The notes below the pieces were generated by a model that did no database searches, was not told where the DNA came from, and saw nothing but the letters and a program-made list of their open reading frames with translations. From NCBI GenBank assembly GCA_030646715.1, contig JAUSLJ010000037.1:1-64000 (forward strand): a DNA stretch of 64,000 nucleotides. Reading direction: 5' to 3'. This document shows, one piece after another, positions 44,034 to 53,719 of this stretch. The position numbers and the translations under genes are program-made. This stretch comes from Agitococcus sp. (lineage in GTDB: Bacteria > Pseudomonadota > Gammaproteobacteria > Pseudomonadales > Moraxellaceae). The first letter of the stretch is position 1, and every line of letters begins with the position of its first letter.

Positions 44034-44984
44034 ATGCCTAATCTGGTCGTCTTTACTGGCAATGCCAATCCCCAACTTGCAAAAAAAGTCGTTGATCATC
44101 TACACATACCGTTAGGCTCTGCTCAAGTTAACCGTTTTTCTGACGGTGAAATTTCAGTAGAAATCAACGAGAATGTTCGTGGCAAAGACGTTTTTATTAT
44201 TCAATCGACTTGCGCGCCCACTAACGACAATTTAATGGAATTGATTGTTATGGCTGATGCGTTACGTCGTGCGAGTGCGGGTCGTATTACTGCCGTTATT
44301 CCTTATTTTGGTTATGCGCGTCAAGATCGCCGTCCACGCTCTGCGCGTGTACCGATTACCGCCAAAGTTGTAGCCGATATGATTACCTCGGTGGGTATTG
44401 ACCGTGTACTCACTATCGACTTACATGCCGACCAAATTCAAGGCTTCTTTGATATTCCTGTTGATAACATTTATGGCTCGCCTGTGTTGTTAACCGATTT
44501 ACAAAAACAACCCTTTGATAATCTAATGATTGTTTCGCCTGACGTTGGCGGCGTTGTCCGTGCGCGCGCTGTGGCCAAACAATTGGGTGAAGTCGATTTA
44601 GCAATTATTGATAAACGTCGTGCGAAAGCTAACGAATCACAAGTGATGCATATTATTGGTGAAGTCGCTGGTCGTGATTGTGTCATCGTCGATGACATGG
44701 TGGATACCGCAGGTACCTTGTGTAAAGCGGCTGCCGCATTAAAACAACATGGCGCACGTCGTGTCGTTGCCTATTGTACACACCCTGTTTTATCAGGTGC
44801 AGCCATTAACAACATTCTGAATTCAGAAATGGATGAATTAGTGGTAACAGACACGATTCCACTCTCGGCTGAAGCCGTAGCCAGTGGCAAAATTCGTCAA
44901 TTGTCGTTATCGCCGCTCTTAGCCGAAACGGTACGCCGTATTAATAACGAAGAATCTATCAGCGCGATGTTTGACTTGTTCTAG
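44034..44984 (+). CDS. prs: Ribose-phosphate pyrophosphokinase (PRPP synthase)
   Basis: A 316-residue enzyme of usual length. The N-terminal [14 protein letters not shown] and the ATP-binding flexible loop [18 protein letters not shown] are present. The PRPP-binding loop reads [14 protein letters not shown] (about 218-231). It makes PRPP from ribose-5-phosphate and ATP for nucleotide, histidine and tryptophan synthesis. It is followed by rplY and pth. Confidence 0.97.
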   Translation: MPNLVVFTGNANPQLAKKVVDHLHIPLGSAQVNRFSDGEISVEINENVRGKDVFIIQSTCAPTNDNLMELIVMADALRRASAGRITAVIPYFGYARQDRRPRSARVPITAKVVADMITSVGIDRVLTIDLHADQIQGFFDIPVDNIYGSPVLLTDLQKQPFDNLMIVSPDVGGVVRARAVAKQLGEVDLAIIDKRRAKANESQVMHIIGEVAGRDCVIVDDMVDTAGTLCKAAAALKQHGARRVVAYCTHPVLSGAAINNILNSEMDELVVTDTIPLSAEAVASGKIRQLSLSPLLAETVRRINNEESISAMFDLF

Positions 44985-45001
44985 TCGTGCTGGTTTCAGA
45001 T

Positions 45002-45053
45002 GGTCGGTGTGTTACCGACCGTTAATCCTCAGTATTTGGTCGCAAAATACTGA
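45002..45053 (+). promoter_or_regulatory. Two hairpins in the prs-rplY gap
   Basis: GGTCGGT/ACCGACC (45002-45020) and TCAGTATTT/AAATACTGA (45029-45053) form perfect stems just before the rplY ribosome site (GGAG at 45060). The second lacks a good T-run. They may be a weak terminator or attenuator, or a leader structure through which L25 regulates its own synthesis. Confidence 0.45.
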
Positions 45054-45070
45054 ACTTTTGGAGACATACT

Positions 45071-45667
45071 ATGTCCGCAACATTTAGCCTAACAGGCACA
45101 AGCCGCACTGACGAAGGGAAAGGTGCGAGCCGCCGCCTTCGCCATGCACAACAAATGCCTGCTGTTATTTACGGTGCTGCCAAGCCCGCTCAATCCATCA
45201 CTTTGCCGTTTAAAGATGTGGTTAAAGCCCTTGAAAGTGAATCGTTTTATTCCCACATTTTGACTTTGACTATTGATGGCCAAGCTCAACAAGTGGTTTT
45301 AAAAGCATTACAACGTCACCCTGTTAAAAATCAGCCTTTACACGCTGACTTCTTGCGCGTTGATGCGGAACACAAAATCACCATGCGCGTACCATTGCAC
45401 TTTATCAACCTTGAAACGTGCGTTGGTGTCAAAGCGGAAGGCGGTTCTATTTCCATTACTGCGAGTGATGTTGAAATTGCCTGTTTCCCTAAAGACTTAC
45501 CTGAGTTCTTGACAGTAGATATGCTGACGTTGCACGTCGGTACAACTCTACACATTTCTGACATCAAACTGCCAGAAGGTGTTGAAGTGCCTCAGTTAAC
45601 GCAAGGTCACGATTACGACCAACCGATTGCCAACGTGTACAAACACGAAGTCAAAGAAGTTAAGTAA
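45071..45667 (+). CDS. rplY: 50S ribosomal protein L25 (long CTC-type)
   Basis: 198 residues, the two-domain CTC form. The N-terminal L25 domain (about 4-93, with GKGASRRLRHAQQMPAVIYG) binds 5S rRNA. The C-terminal beta domain (about 100-190, ending before EVKEVK) is shared with general stress protein CTC. A GGAG site precedes the ATG. It is 18 bp ahead of pth. Confidence 0.96.
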   Translation: MSATFSLTGTSRTDEGKGASRRLRHAQQMPAVIYGAAKPAQSITLPFKDVVKALESESFYSHILTLTIDGQAQQVVLKALQRHPVKNQPLHADFLRVDAEHKITMRVPLHFINLETCVGVKAEGGSISITASDVEIACFPKDLPEFLTVDMLTLHVGTTLHISDIKLPEGVEVPQLTQGHDYDQPIANVYKHEVKEVK

Positions 45668-45685
45668 TTTAGCTGAGTCATCAGA

Positions 45686-46270
45686 ATGGCGAGTGTGCAG
45701 TTAATTGTTGGCTTGGGTAATCCAGGTTTAGAATATTCGCAGACTCGTCATAATGCGGGTGTATGGTTTGTAGCCGCTTTGGCTGCAGAATATAACATCC
45801 GCCTTAATCCTGAACCCAAATATTTTGGTTTAGTCGGACGTGGCACAATCAACGGCCAAGAAGTTCGACTGATAATTCCCACCACTTTTATGAATCGCTC
45901 AGGGCAAGCCGTCAGTGCCTTAGCTAACTTCTTCAAAATCCCTTTAGATGCCATTTTAGTCGCTCATGATGAACTAGACTTACCTGCGGGCAGTATCCGC
46001 CTCAAAACAGGGGGTGGTCATGGGGGGCATAATGGCCTACGCGATATTATTAGCAGCTCGGGTAATCAAAACAATTTTCATCGCTTACGCATTGGTATTG
46101 GTCATCCGGGTGATGCCAAACTAGTGTCTAATTTTGTGTTAACCAAAGCACCACGCCCAGAACAAGAAAAAATCGAATCAGCAATTATGGCCGCAGTTAA
46201 CGTTTCTGTACCGATGGTTTGTGGCGAGTTGGCCAAAGCGATGAATCAGTTAAATGGCTTTAAGGCTTAA
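45686..46270 (+). CDS. pth: Peptidyl-tRNA hydrolase
   Basis: 194 residues with the family motifs [20 protein letters not shown] (catalytic His20 region), [10 protein letters not shown] and [27 protein letters not shown]. It releases peptides from prematurely dropped peptidyl-tRNA. Position and order (prs-rplY-pth-ychF) are conserved, although two unrelated genes separate it from ychF here. Confidence 0.97.
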   Translation: MASVQLIVGLGNPGLEYSQTRHNAGVWFVAALAAEYNIRLNPEPKYFGLVGRGTINGQEVRLIIPTTFMNRSGQAVSALANFFKIPLDAILVAHDELDLPAGSIRLKTGGGHGGHNGLRDIISSSGNQNNFHRLRIGIGHPGDAKLVSNFVLTKAPRPEQEKIESAIMAAVNVSVPMVCGELAKAMNQLNGFKA

Positions 46271-46378
46271 AATCACTTCGATATACCGTTCACAATATTT
46301 TATATCCCCGCATAATACCCATATTTTTTGTATGTATTAATGGTAAAATCTACGACTTCTATCGCCAAATGAAGAGAT

Positions 46379-47170
46379 ATGATGAGTTCATCAAGTGCTT
46401 ATGTTTTATTTGATAATGGTCGTCACAAATGTATTAGTTTTTCTACCCTCGTTAAAGGAGAGGGTGTTCAGTCGAATCAATTTCTAATTATTCATGACAA
46501 ACATGCTGCCGTTATTGACCCTGGTGGAGATTTAACGTACACCCCTCTCACCATTGAACTGATGAAATATATTCGTTTAAGCTCGCTTGATTATGTCATC
46601 GCTTCACACCAAGACCCCGATATTATTTCTTCCATGCCGCGTTGGTTAGTCCATAGTAGCGCAACGATTGTTGCCTCTAAATTATGGGCACGATTTTTAC
46701 CACACCTAACATCTGCATTTATGAGTGATCGTATTCGTGACGATTTTAGTGATCGTTTAATTGAATTACCTGATCGCGGCCAAGATATTCCATTCGGCGA
46801 TACCGTCATTAAAGCAGTACCTGCACATTTTTTACATTCGGTTGGTAATTTTCAATTTTACGACCCTATTTCTAGGATTTTGTTTTCGGGCGATATGGGT
46901 GCTTCGATGGTCGATGATGCTCAAAAACCTGTCACTGATTTTGATTCTCACGTTCCGACCATGCGTGGCTTCCATCAGCGTTATATGTGCTCTAAGCGCG
47001 TAAGTCGTTTATGGGCGAATATGGTGAGAGAAATGGATGTTGAGATGATGGTACCGCAACATGGCCGACCATTTAAAGGTAAAGACAATATTAACTTGTT
47101 TTTAAATTGGATTTCGGATTTAGACTGCGGTACAGACTTATTAACACAAGCGGATTATCGTTGTCCTTAA
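46379..47170 (+). CDS. MBL-fold di-iron protein (ODP/flavodiiron-like)
   Basis: A 263-residue metallo-beta-lactamase-fold protein. Metal ligands follow the flavodiiron pattern: SHQDPDI (HxDxD instead of HxHxDH), HFLHSVGNFQF, FSGDMGAS and PQHGRPF. This matches stand-alone oxygen-binding di-iron proteins and the diiron domain of flavodiiron enzymes, while the flavodoxin domain is absent. Known ODPs bind or sense oxygen in chemotaxis systems, so oxygen sensing or reduction is plausible. No chemotaxis gene is adjacent. It is a single gene between pth and a glutathione transferase. Confidence 0.8.
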   Translation: MMSSSSAYVLFDNGRHKCISFSTLVKGEGVQSNQFLIIHDKHAAVIDPGGDLTYTPLTIELMKYIRLSSLDYVIASHQDPDIISSMPRWLVHSSATIVASKLWARFLPHLTSAFMSDRIRDDFSDRLIELPDRGQDIPFGDTVIKAVPAHFLHSVGNFQFYDPISRILFSGDMGASMVDDAQKPVTDFDSHVPTMRGFHQRYMCSKRVSRLWANMVREMDVEMMVPQHGRPFKGKDNINLFLNWISDLDCGTDLLTQADYRCP

Positions 47171-47182
47171 ATAAGATAATAT

Positions 47183-47209
47183 CGGGGGTGAGTGTTAAAA
47201 CTCGCCCCT
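47183..47209. repeat. GGGGCGA-family hairpin
   Basis: GGGGTGAG and CTCGCCCC pair with one G-T wobble around TGTTAAAA. It lies between two convergent genes (di-iron protein and glutathione transferase) and may terminate both. Confidence 0.55.
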
Positions 47210-47233
47210 TGCTCACCTTCTGTCATTATCTTC

Positions 47234-47992
47234 TTAGTCACCGTGCCAATTACCCTTGGCCTGCCTCTCCTCTGCATAAACACGCATAATCCATTGACCA
47301 AAAGGACGCTCTAATAAATCGTCATAAACCTTCTGCAATAACTCAGTGCGTGTTTGGATACTTTCCCACGGGGTATTAGGCACAGACAAAATTGGCGCGA
47401 ATAACGAAGCCACAGAAATATCCGCTAAACTTAAATTGTCACCGACAAAATAACGTCCACCATTATTTTGTAGAATTTGTTCTAATTGATGTACCGCTTC
47501 AAGCATTTTCTCTAAAGAAATAGCCGTTTTCTCAGGAGTCACTTGATATAACTGAGCGATGCCTTTACGCATTATCGGTGCTAGAACTCTTTTGAACGGT
47601 TTTGCATAAACATAATCGTCCAACATCACATTCATGACTTCGGGATTATCTAAAATCTCCCCATAAATCCAACGACGAACATGCACACCTGCTTTGTCGG
47701 CTAAGTTTTCAATTTTTACTACTTGGCTACGCGATGCAGGATCTGAAGGCACTAAGGGTCTTAATAAGTATTTGGCATCTAAATAAAAAGCAATTTCGGT
47801 GGAGTCACCAATCCATTCTTGACCATCATTTAACATCGGTACGGTGTCGCTATTAGCGCGCAACTTTGTCATCAGGCGATGTGCAGCAGGAAATAAATTT
47901 TTAACCGAATATTCTAAATCTTTAAAATCCAACATCCATCGCGCTTTTTCACAGTAATGCGATAAAGGAAATTGATAAAGAGTACGTTTCAT
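47234..47992 (-). CDS. Glutathione S-transferase family protein
   Basis: About 252 residues from the ATG at 47992; an ATG at 48031 would add 13 residues before the conserved start MKRTLYQFPLSHYCEKARW. The thioredoxin-like N-terminal domain contains SHYCEKARW (active-site region) and TVPMLNDGQEWIGDSTEIAFYLD (glutathione contact Asp-Ser). The C-terminal all-helical domain has VGDNLSLADISVASL. The substrate is unknown. Confidence 0.88.
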   Translation of the reverse strand: MKRTLYQFPLSHYCEKARWMLDFKDLEYSVKNLFPAAHRLMTKLRANSDTVPMLNDGQEWIGDSTEIAFYLDAKYLLRPLVPSDPASRSQVVKIENLADKAGVHVRRWIYGEILDNPEVMNVMLDDYVYAKPFKRVLAPIMRKGIAQLYQVTPEKTAISLEKMLEAVHQLEQILQNNGGRYFVGDNLSLADISVASLFAPILSVPNTPWESIQTRTELLQKVYDDLLERPFGQWIMRVYAEERQAKGNWHGD

Positions 47993-48174
47993 GGCCTTTA
48001 CACCTGAGCAAAAAAATGGGGGTTTACGCATTGCACCGCAATTGGTGCGTTTTGTTCACATAAAACCGTGAATAACGGTTGAAATGCGAACAAATAAGCG
48101 ACAACCGCGTGAGCCCTAAGACAGTTTTTCGTGTACGATGCGCGCCATTGCAAAATTAACACGAGGAGATGGTC

Positions 48175-49266
48175 ATGGGCTTTAACTGTGGCATTGTTGG
48201 CTTGCCCAACGTTGGCAAATCTACCCTATTTAACGCACTAACTAAAGCGGGTATTGCAGCAGAAAACTTCCCTTTTTGCACCATTGAACCGAATACTGGT
48301 ATTGTTCCTATGCCAGACCTGCGTTTAGACGCACTGGCCGCGATTGTTAAACCCATTCGTGTTATTCCAACGAGCATGGAATTTGTGGACATTGCAGGTT
48401 TGGTTGCTGGCGCGTCCAAAGGTGAAGGCTTAGGTAATCAGTTTTTAGCCAATATTCGTGAAACTGATGCCATTGCTCATGTTGTTCGTTGCTTTGTTGA
48501 TGAGAACGTGATTCATGTCGCGGGAAAAATTGACCCACTGGATGACATTTCAACCATCAACACCGAACTTGCTTTGTCTGACTTGGATACGGTTGAACGT
48601 GCGTTAATTCGCGTCAGTAAAAGTATGCGTGGTGGTGATAAAGAAGCGGCACAATTAAAAATCAGCTTAGACAAAGTCTTACCTGTGTTGAGCGAAGGCT
48701 CTCCTGCCCGTGCCGCCGATTTAAGTGAAGATGATTTAGCCGCCTTAAAAGTGTTTGGTTTGTTAACGCTCAAACCGACCATGTACATTGCCAACGTTGC
48801 TGAAGATGGCTTTGATAACAACCCTTACTTAGATCAAGTACGGGCATTAGCTGCGCGTGAAAAAGCCATTGTTGTGCCCATTTGCAACAAATTAGAATCT
48901 GAAATTGCCGAATTGGAAGAAGAAGAAAAAGCCGAATTTCTCGAAGCGGTAGGAATGGAAGAACCCGGTTTAAACCGAGTGATTCGTGCAGGTTATGGCT
49001 TGTTAGGCTTACAGACCTATTTTACCGCAGGCGTTAAAGAAGTACGGGCATGGACGATTCCCATTGGTGCAACTGCGCCTCAAGGTGCAGGTAAAATTCA
49101 TACCGACTTTGAAAAAGGCTTTATTCGTGCCGAAGTCATTGCCTATGATGACTTTATTAAATACGGCGGCGAACAAGGCGCTAAAGACGCAGGTAAATGG
49201 CGTTTAGAAGGCAAAACTTATGTCATGAATGATGGTGACGTGGTGCATTTTAGATTTAATGTTTAA
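48175..49266 (+). CDS. ychF: Redox-regulated ATPase YchF (OLA1 family)
   Basis: 363 residues from ATG 48175, chosen because family members begin [12 protein letters not shown] and AGGAG lies 8 bases upstream. ATG 48169 is also possible. G1 motif [10 protein letters not shown]3-type DIAGL, then a NKLE-type G4 (CNKLESE) that gives ATP preference, and a C-terminal TGS domain (about 278-361). It binds ribosomes and affects oxidative stress responses. Confidence 0.96.
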   Translation: MGFNCGIVGLPNVGKSTLFNALTKAGIAAENFPFCTIEPNTGIVPMPDLRLDALAAIVKPIRVIPTSMEFVDIAGLVAGASKGEGLGNQFLANIRETDAIAHVVRCFVDENVIHVAGKIDPLDDISTINTELALSDLDTVERALIRVSKSMRGGDKEAAQLKISLDKVLPVLSEGSPARAADLSEDDLAALKVFGLLTLKPTMYIANVAEDGFDNNPYLDQVRALAAREKAIVVPICNKLESEIAELEEEEKAEFLEAVGMEEPGLNRVIRAGYGLLGLQTYFTAGVKEVRAWTIPIGATAPQGAGKIHTDFEKGFIRAEVIAYDDFIKYGGEQGAKDAGKWRLEGKTYVMNDGDVVHFRFNV

Positions 49267-49279
49267 AAATCCCCTCTCA

Positions 49280-49345
49280 CTCCCCTTTTCCAAAGGGGAG
49301 AACTTCCAAAGAGGACAGGTAAACCTCCCTTTGCAAAGGGAGGTT
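49280..49345. terminator. Two palindromic terminators after ychF
   Basis: CTCCCCTTT/AAAGGGGAG (49280-49300) and a perfect 24-bp palindrome (49322-49345, arms AACCTCCCTTTG) lie between ychF and the convergent tcdA. Their sequence resembles other CCTCCCCCTT-type repeats at 53675 and 58743. Confidence 0.6.
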
Positions 49346-49354
49346 TGGAGGGAT

Positions 49355-50131
49355 TTAGGTCATACCTTTAGGCTTATAACCTTTTCTTACCGATTTACGT
49401 TTTAACGGCGTAGTAATGCCCGTTAAATCGCGTACCACCAAACCTGCCAAGGTAAAACCAAATAACGGTGGCATATAGCTCACCGTACCATTGACGGCGC
49501 GTGGACGACCTGTTGAGGTTGGTTCTGGTGGCAAAGGTGGTAAAGGTGGCTCTGTGGAGTAAACGGTGCGAATCCCCGTCCCTACTTCAAGACGTTTGAG
49601 ACGTTGACGCATTTTGCTCGCTAAATGACAGACGTTGGTATCGTAAATATCACTGACTTTAATTTGTGATGGGTCAGTTTTACCGCCTGCCCCCATACTT
49701 GAAGCCACATTCAAGCCTAATTTATAGGCCACTTCCAGCAATGCGACTTTACAGTTTAGCGAGTCAATACAATCTAAGACATAATCGTACTTCTCAGCAG
49801 CAAAATGAGCTTCAAACATCTCGCGATTCATAAACTCAGTAATCAGCGTTAACTTGATATCGGGGTTAATATCACGCACGCGCGCTGCCATAATATCGGC
49901 TTTCTTTTGGCCAACAGTTGAGTTTAAAGCGACTAACTGACGATTGATATTACTGGCCGCCACCACGTCACAATCAACTAATGTTAAATGACCAACACCA
50001 ATACGCGCCAATGCTTCGGCGGCAAATGAGCCAACACCACCCAAACCCGCAATAAAGACACGCGCATTTTGCAAACGTGCTAATTTCTCATCCCCAAGTA
50101 GGATGTGGGTACGTTCTAAAAGACCTTGCAT
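49355..50131 (-). CDS. tcdA: tRNA threonylcarbamoyladenosine dehydratase TcdA
   Basis: A 258-residue E1-like protein. Rossmann motif IAGLGGVGSFAAEALARIGVG (about 28-48), DCDVVAASNINRQLVAL, and the TcdA-specific SSMGAGGKTDPSQIKVSDI are present. It uses ATP to cyclise t6A37 in tRNAs that read ANN codons to ct6A; its sulfur-relay partner CsdA/E is not in view. It lacks the zinc CxxC pairs that MoeB has. It is convergent with ychF. Confidence 0.93.
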   Translation of the reverse strand: MQGLLERTHILLGDEKLARLQNARVFIAGLGGVGSFAAEALARIGVGHLTLVDCDVVAASNINRQLVALNSTVGQKKADIMAARVRDINPDIKLTLITEFMNREMFEAHFAAEKYDYVLDCIDSLNCKVALLEVAYKLGLNVASSMGAGGKTDPSQIKVSDIYDTNVCHLASKMRQRLKRLEVGTGIRTVYSTEPPLPPLPPEPTSTGRPRAVNGTVSYMPPLFGFTLAGLVVRDLTGITTPLKRKSVRKGYKPKGMT

Positions 50132-50192
50132 AGTTCAACCCTATATAAAAAATCTGATCCTCCTATAGCGAGGATAGATATAAAAAACCGCC

Positions 50193-51011
50193 TTAATTAA
50201 AGCCGTTGCTTTGTAACGATAAATGTAAAGCTTGGCAACTGTTTTGCCATAATATTGGCGCAAGTTGCGCTAAAGTCAGTTGTTTACTGTTGGCTAATGC
50301 CTGAGCAATACAGGGCAAATACGCAGGAGAGTTACGGGTAAAATGGGCATTAGGATTGCGATACGGTTGCGGAATCATATCAGGCGCATCGGTTTCGATG
50401 ACTAAAGACTCAATAGGCATGGCATCTATTACATTATGTAATCGTTTGGCTTGCTCATAGGTCACGCTGCCACCAATACCTAATTTAAAGCCTAATTTGG
50501 CGTACATTTTGGCTTCTTCAACACCACCCGAAAAGGCATGAACAATACCACCACCGTCAAATCGCTGTTGACGCAAGATTTTAAAGACATCAGCGTGGGC
50601 TTTGCGGACATGAAGAATGACAGGCTTTTGATACTGTTTGGCTAATTGCAATTGTGCGCTAAAAAAATCCTGCTGTTTTTGATACAGCTCTTGGCCTTTA
50701 ATATCAGCAACATAGGTGTCTAAACCAATTTCACCAATGGCAATACACGCTTGCCGTTGTAGATATTGTTCTAATTGAAGAAGATGTTCGTGTTGATGTT
50801 CAGCAATATAGCAAGGATGCAAGCCTAAAACGGGTAATAATTTAGGCTCATTGATACTGGCACAAACCGCCAATAAGTGTTGCCAATGTTGGGCTAAATA
50901 GGCAACAACGACTATCGCCTCCACTCCCGCCGATTTGGCATGTTTAGCAACATCGACACGGTCTGCATCAAAGTCACTGACATCAAAATGGCAATGAGTA
51001 TCTATCCACAT
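50193..51011 (-). CDS. tatD: TatD-family metal-dependent hydrolase
   Basis: 272 residues with a TIM-barrel amidohydrolase pattern: IDTHCHFDVSDF at the N-terminus (two metal-binding His), CIAIGEIGLD (Glu ligand), PVILHVRKA (His), GIVHAFSGG (His) and ETDAPDM (Asp). Relatives (TatD/YjjV) are 3'-5' DNases or hydrolases. The sequence is a little closer in style to YjjV. It overlaps nothing and precedes tcdA on the same strand. Confidence 0.9.
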   Translation of the reverse strand: MWIDTHCHFDVSDFDADRVDVAKHAKSAGVEAIVVVAYLAQHWQHLLAVCASINEPKLLPVLGLHPCYIAEHQHEHLLQLEQYLQRQACIAIGEIGLDTYVADIKGQELYQKQQDFFSAQLQLAKQYQKPVILHVRKAHADVFKILRQQRFDGGGIVHAFSGGVEEAKMYAKLGFKLGIGGSVTYEQAKRLHNVIDAMPIESLVIETDAPDMIPQPYRNPNAHFTRNSPAYLPCIAQALANSKQLTLAQLAPILWQNSCQALHLSLQSNGFN

Positions 51012-51019
51012 GGTTTTAT

Positions 51020-51787
51020 CTACAAAAATACAGGATTAATAATTCCGCTCAGTTGCTCATAAGGCACACTAAATTCAAGCTGACCAAAGGCATACGGCGC
51101 AAGGTCATAATTTTGATATTTCACCGTCAGCCCTTTATCCGTTAACGCAATATTGTCGGTATGAATAAATGGCCATGTTGCTATGGAGTGCTCATCGTTC
51201 AGTTCGTTGTCTTTAATCCATGTTTGATGCTGTGCTTGAATCTTTGCCCAAAATGCGGCTTCTTTTCCTGCGATCAACAATTGTGTTAACGGGATGACTT
51301 GATGAGTTTTTCTATCGATATTCAGATATTTAGTGTAGCCAATTTCATGTGCGCCACCTAAATAGGTTTCATTACCCAACTCTAAAACAATGATGTTATT
51401 TTTTTGATGTAAGATTTTGCTGTGTAAAAAAATATTCCACTGGCTTTCGCTTTTTAGCCAAAAATCATTCGTTAATTCGGTGAGATTGGCATAGACTTTT
51501 TTATCATCACTGAGGCTGGCCGTCATATTGACTAACTCGCGTTCAACTAATGTGAATAGTTCTTTATCATCTTTAAAACGGTCTATTTCTATTTCAATGT
51601 TTGGGCAATCGTCGCCTTTGCATTTCGGTTTTATCGTCTTTGATTTTTCTACGGTTGAAACTAAAGGTGCTAAGGTTTGAGTTGTGATAACAGTCGGTTT
51701 TGGCGTAACAGGCTTTGCTTTAGGAGCTTCTGATTGATCACAGGCGATGAGTGATAGCGTTAAGCATAAATAGGATAAATAACGCAT
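51020..51787 (-). CDS. Lipoprotein with DUF3298/RsiV-like domain
   Basis: 255 residues. The lipoprotein signal ends in LSLIAC (Cys16), followed by a Pro/Lys-rich linker. The C-terminal domain (about 85-255) has LGNETYLGGAHEIGYTKYLNID and LTDKGLTVKYQNYDLAPYAFG, matching the DUF4163/DUF3298 pair found in RsiV-type and related envelope proteins. In RsiV this region binds lysozyme. Here it may act as a periplasmic binding or inhibitory lipoprotein, which is uncertain. It lies 8 bp upstream of tatD on the minus strand. Confidence 0.78.
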   Translation of the reverse strand: MRYLSYLCLTLSLIACDQSEAPKAKPVTPKPTVITTQTLAPLVSTVEKSKTIKPKCKGDDCPNIEIEIDRFKDDKELFTLVERELVNMTASLSDDKKVYANLTELTNDFWLKSESQWNIFLHSKILHQKNNIIVLELGNETYLGGAHEIGYTKYLNIDRKTHQVIPLTQLLIAGKEAAFWAKIQAQHQTWIKDNELNDEHSIATWPFIHTDNIALTDKGLTVKYQNYDLAPYAFGQLEFSVPYEQLSGIINPVFL

Positions 51788-51825
51788 GATTGCACCTCAA
51801 CTGTGAGTGTTTTATTCTTCTGTTT

Positions 51826-51874
51826 GGCGAATGAATTCGCCCCTACAATAAGAGCGAATTCATTGACGAACGAT
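51826..51874. repeat. GGGGCGA-family palindrome cluster
   Basis: GCGAATGAATTCGC followed by CCCTACA and a second GCGAATTCATTG form overlapping inverted repeats between prfC and the lipoprotein gene. The sequence CGCCCCTACA is shared with the 22963 palindrome. Confidence 0.5.
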
Positions 51875-51875
51875 A

Positions 51876-53462
51876 TTAATGCTCGCGTGTTGGCCTAAAG
51901 TTAACCTCGGGGTAACGCTCTTGCATTAATTGTAAATTGACACGCGTTGGCGCAAGGTACGTTAAATGACCGCCACCATCAACCGACAATTGGTCATTGG
52001 CTTTTTTCTTAAACTCCGCCAGTTTGCGCTCATCGGCACAATCAACCCAGCGCACGGTATTAATGCTAATTGGTTCGTAAACACAATCGACTTTGTACTC
52101 TTCTTTTAAGCGAAAAGCGACAACGTCAAACTGCAAGACACCGACTGCGCCTAAAATTAAATCGTTATTAATTAAGGGCATAAAGACTTGTGTTGCCCCT
52201 TCTTCCGATAGCTCTTTTAAGCCTTTTTGCAATTGTTTACTTTTTAACGGGTCTTTTAAGCGCACACGCCTAAACATTTCAGGCGCAAAATGGGGAATTC
52301 CCAAGAAGTGCAGATTTTCACTTTCGGTAAAGGTATCGCCAATTTGAATCGTGCCATGATTATGCAAACCAATAATATCGCCTGCCCACGCTTCTTCTAA
52401 ATGTTCACGCTCACCCGCCAAAAAGGTTAAGGCATCGGCAATCCGAATTTCTTTACCCAAACGGACATGATTCATCTTCAAACCTTTTTCATATTTACCT
52501 GAGCAAATACGCAAGAAAGCAATACGGTCACGGTGTTTTGGATCCATATTGGCTTGAATTTTAAAGACAAAACCTGAAAAAGCCGATTCCGTTGGCTCTA
52601 CTAAACGCTCAGCGGCTTTATGTATTTTTGGTGTCGGCGACCAATCGACAAAACCATTGAGAATATGGTCAACTCCAAAGTTACCCAACGCCGTACCAAA
52701 AAATACAGGTGTTAATTTTCCCGCTAAAAACTCTTCCAAATCAAAGGCATGACTTGCGCCCGTAATCAATTCCAATGATTCGCGCAGGGCTTGAATTTGA
52801 TCGCCCATCAGCTCATCAAGTTCAGGATTATTTAAGCCTTGAATACTTTTTTCTTCGACTATGGTACTGCCATGCCCTGCTTGATAGACGTAAATTTTGT
52901 CTTCTAACAGGTTATAAACCCCTTTGAAGTCACGTCCCATACCAATGGGCCATGTAATGGGCGCGCATTTGATTTTAAGCACACTTTCGACTTCGTCTAA
53001 TAAATCAATGGGTTCACGGTTTTCACGGTCTAACTTATTGATAAAGGTGATAATCGGTGTGTCACGCATCCGACAGACTTCCATCAATTTGATGGTACGG
53101 TCTTCAACACCTTTTGCACCGTCAATCACCATAAGTGCCGAGTCAACCGCCGTTAAGGTACGATAAGTATCTTCTGAGAAGTCTTCGTGACCCGGTGTAT
53201 CAAGCAAATTAATAATATGGTCGCGGTAAGGAAACTGCATCACGGAAGTGGTAATCGAAATACCCCGTTGTTTTTCCATTTCCATCCAGTCAGACGTGGC
53301 ATGACGGTCAGACTTACGCGACTTCACAGTACCCGCGATTTGAATCGCTCTACCCCATAACAACAGTTTTTCAGTAATGGTGGTTTTTCCCGCGTCGGGG
53401 TGGGAAATAATTGCAAATGTTCTTCTAATGCTGACTTCAGTCAGCAATTGCTCGTTTGTCAT
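51876..53462 (-). CDS. prfC: Peptide chain release factor 3
   Basis: 528 residues from the ATG at 53462, matching the E. coli RF3 length and its start region before [23 protein letters not shown]. An ATG at 53570 would add an unrelated 36 residues. GTPase motifs: SHPDAGKT (G1), [16 protein letters not shown] (G3), NKLDR (G4). The C-terminus ends with the family-typical [11 protein letters not shown]3 removes RF1 and RF2 from the ribosome using GTP. Confidence 0.96.
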   Translation of the reverse strand: MTNEQLLTEVSIRRTFAIISHPDAGKTTITEKLLLWGRAIQIAGTVKSRKSDRHATSDWMEMEKQRGISITTSVMQFPYRDHIINLLDTPGHEDFSEDTYRTLTAVDSALMVIDGAKGVEDRTIKLMEVCRMRDTPIITFINKLDRENREPIDLLDEVESVLKIKCAPITWPIGMGRDFKGVYNLLEDKIYVYQAGHGSTIVEEKSIQGLNNPELDELMGDQIQALRESLELITGASHAFDLEEFLAGKLTPVFFGTALGNFGVDHILNGFVDWSPTPKIHKAAERLVEPTESAFSGFVFKIQANMDPKHRDRIAFLRICSGKYEKGLKMNHVRLGKEIRIADALTFLAGEREHLEEAWAGDIIGLHNHGTIQIGDTFTESENLHFLGIPHFAPEMFRRVRLKDPLKSKQLQKGLKELSEEGATQVFMPLINNDLILGAVGVLQFDVVAFRLKEEYKVDCVYEPISINTVRWVDCADERKLAEFKKKANDQLSVDGGGHLTYLAPTRVNLQLMQERYPEVNFRPTREH

Positions 53463-53674
53463 TTCGTGAATTACGCTCGTTTGTACACAAATTTGTACAC
53501 ACTCAAAAATGTAAGGTGTTTTTGAATGTGTCGAATGCTGGGATTGACGGAGATTATAACATAAATACAAATTTGGCCGAAGATGGGTTGGTTTGGATCA
53601 TGGAATCAACAGACGGATGTGTCTAAAATGACAAATCTTGCGAGGCTTGCAATGGCAATAAAATCACCATCAAT

Positions 53675-53694
53675 CCCCCTTTTGCCAAAGGGGG
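53675..53694. terminator. CCCCCTTT hairpin downstream of lolD
   Basis: CCCCCTTT (53675-53682) and AAAGGGGG (53687-53694) form a perfect stem in the gap downstream of lolD and upstream of prfC on the minus strand. It is of the same style as the repeats at 49280 and 58743. Confidence 0.5.
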
Positions 53695-53719
53695 AAGCTT
53701 CCAACGACATAGCTTTGAA

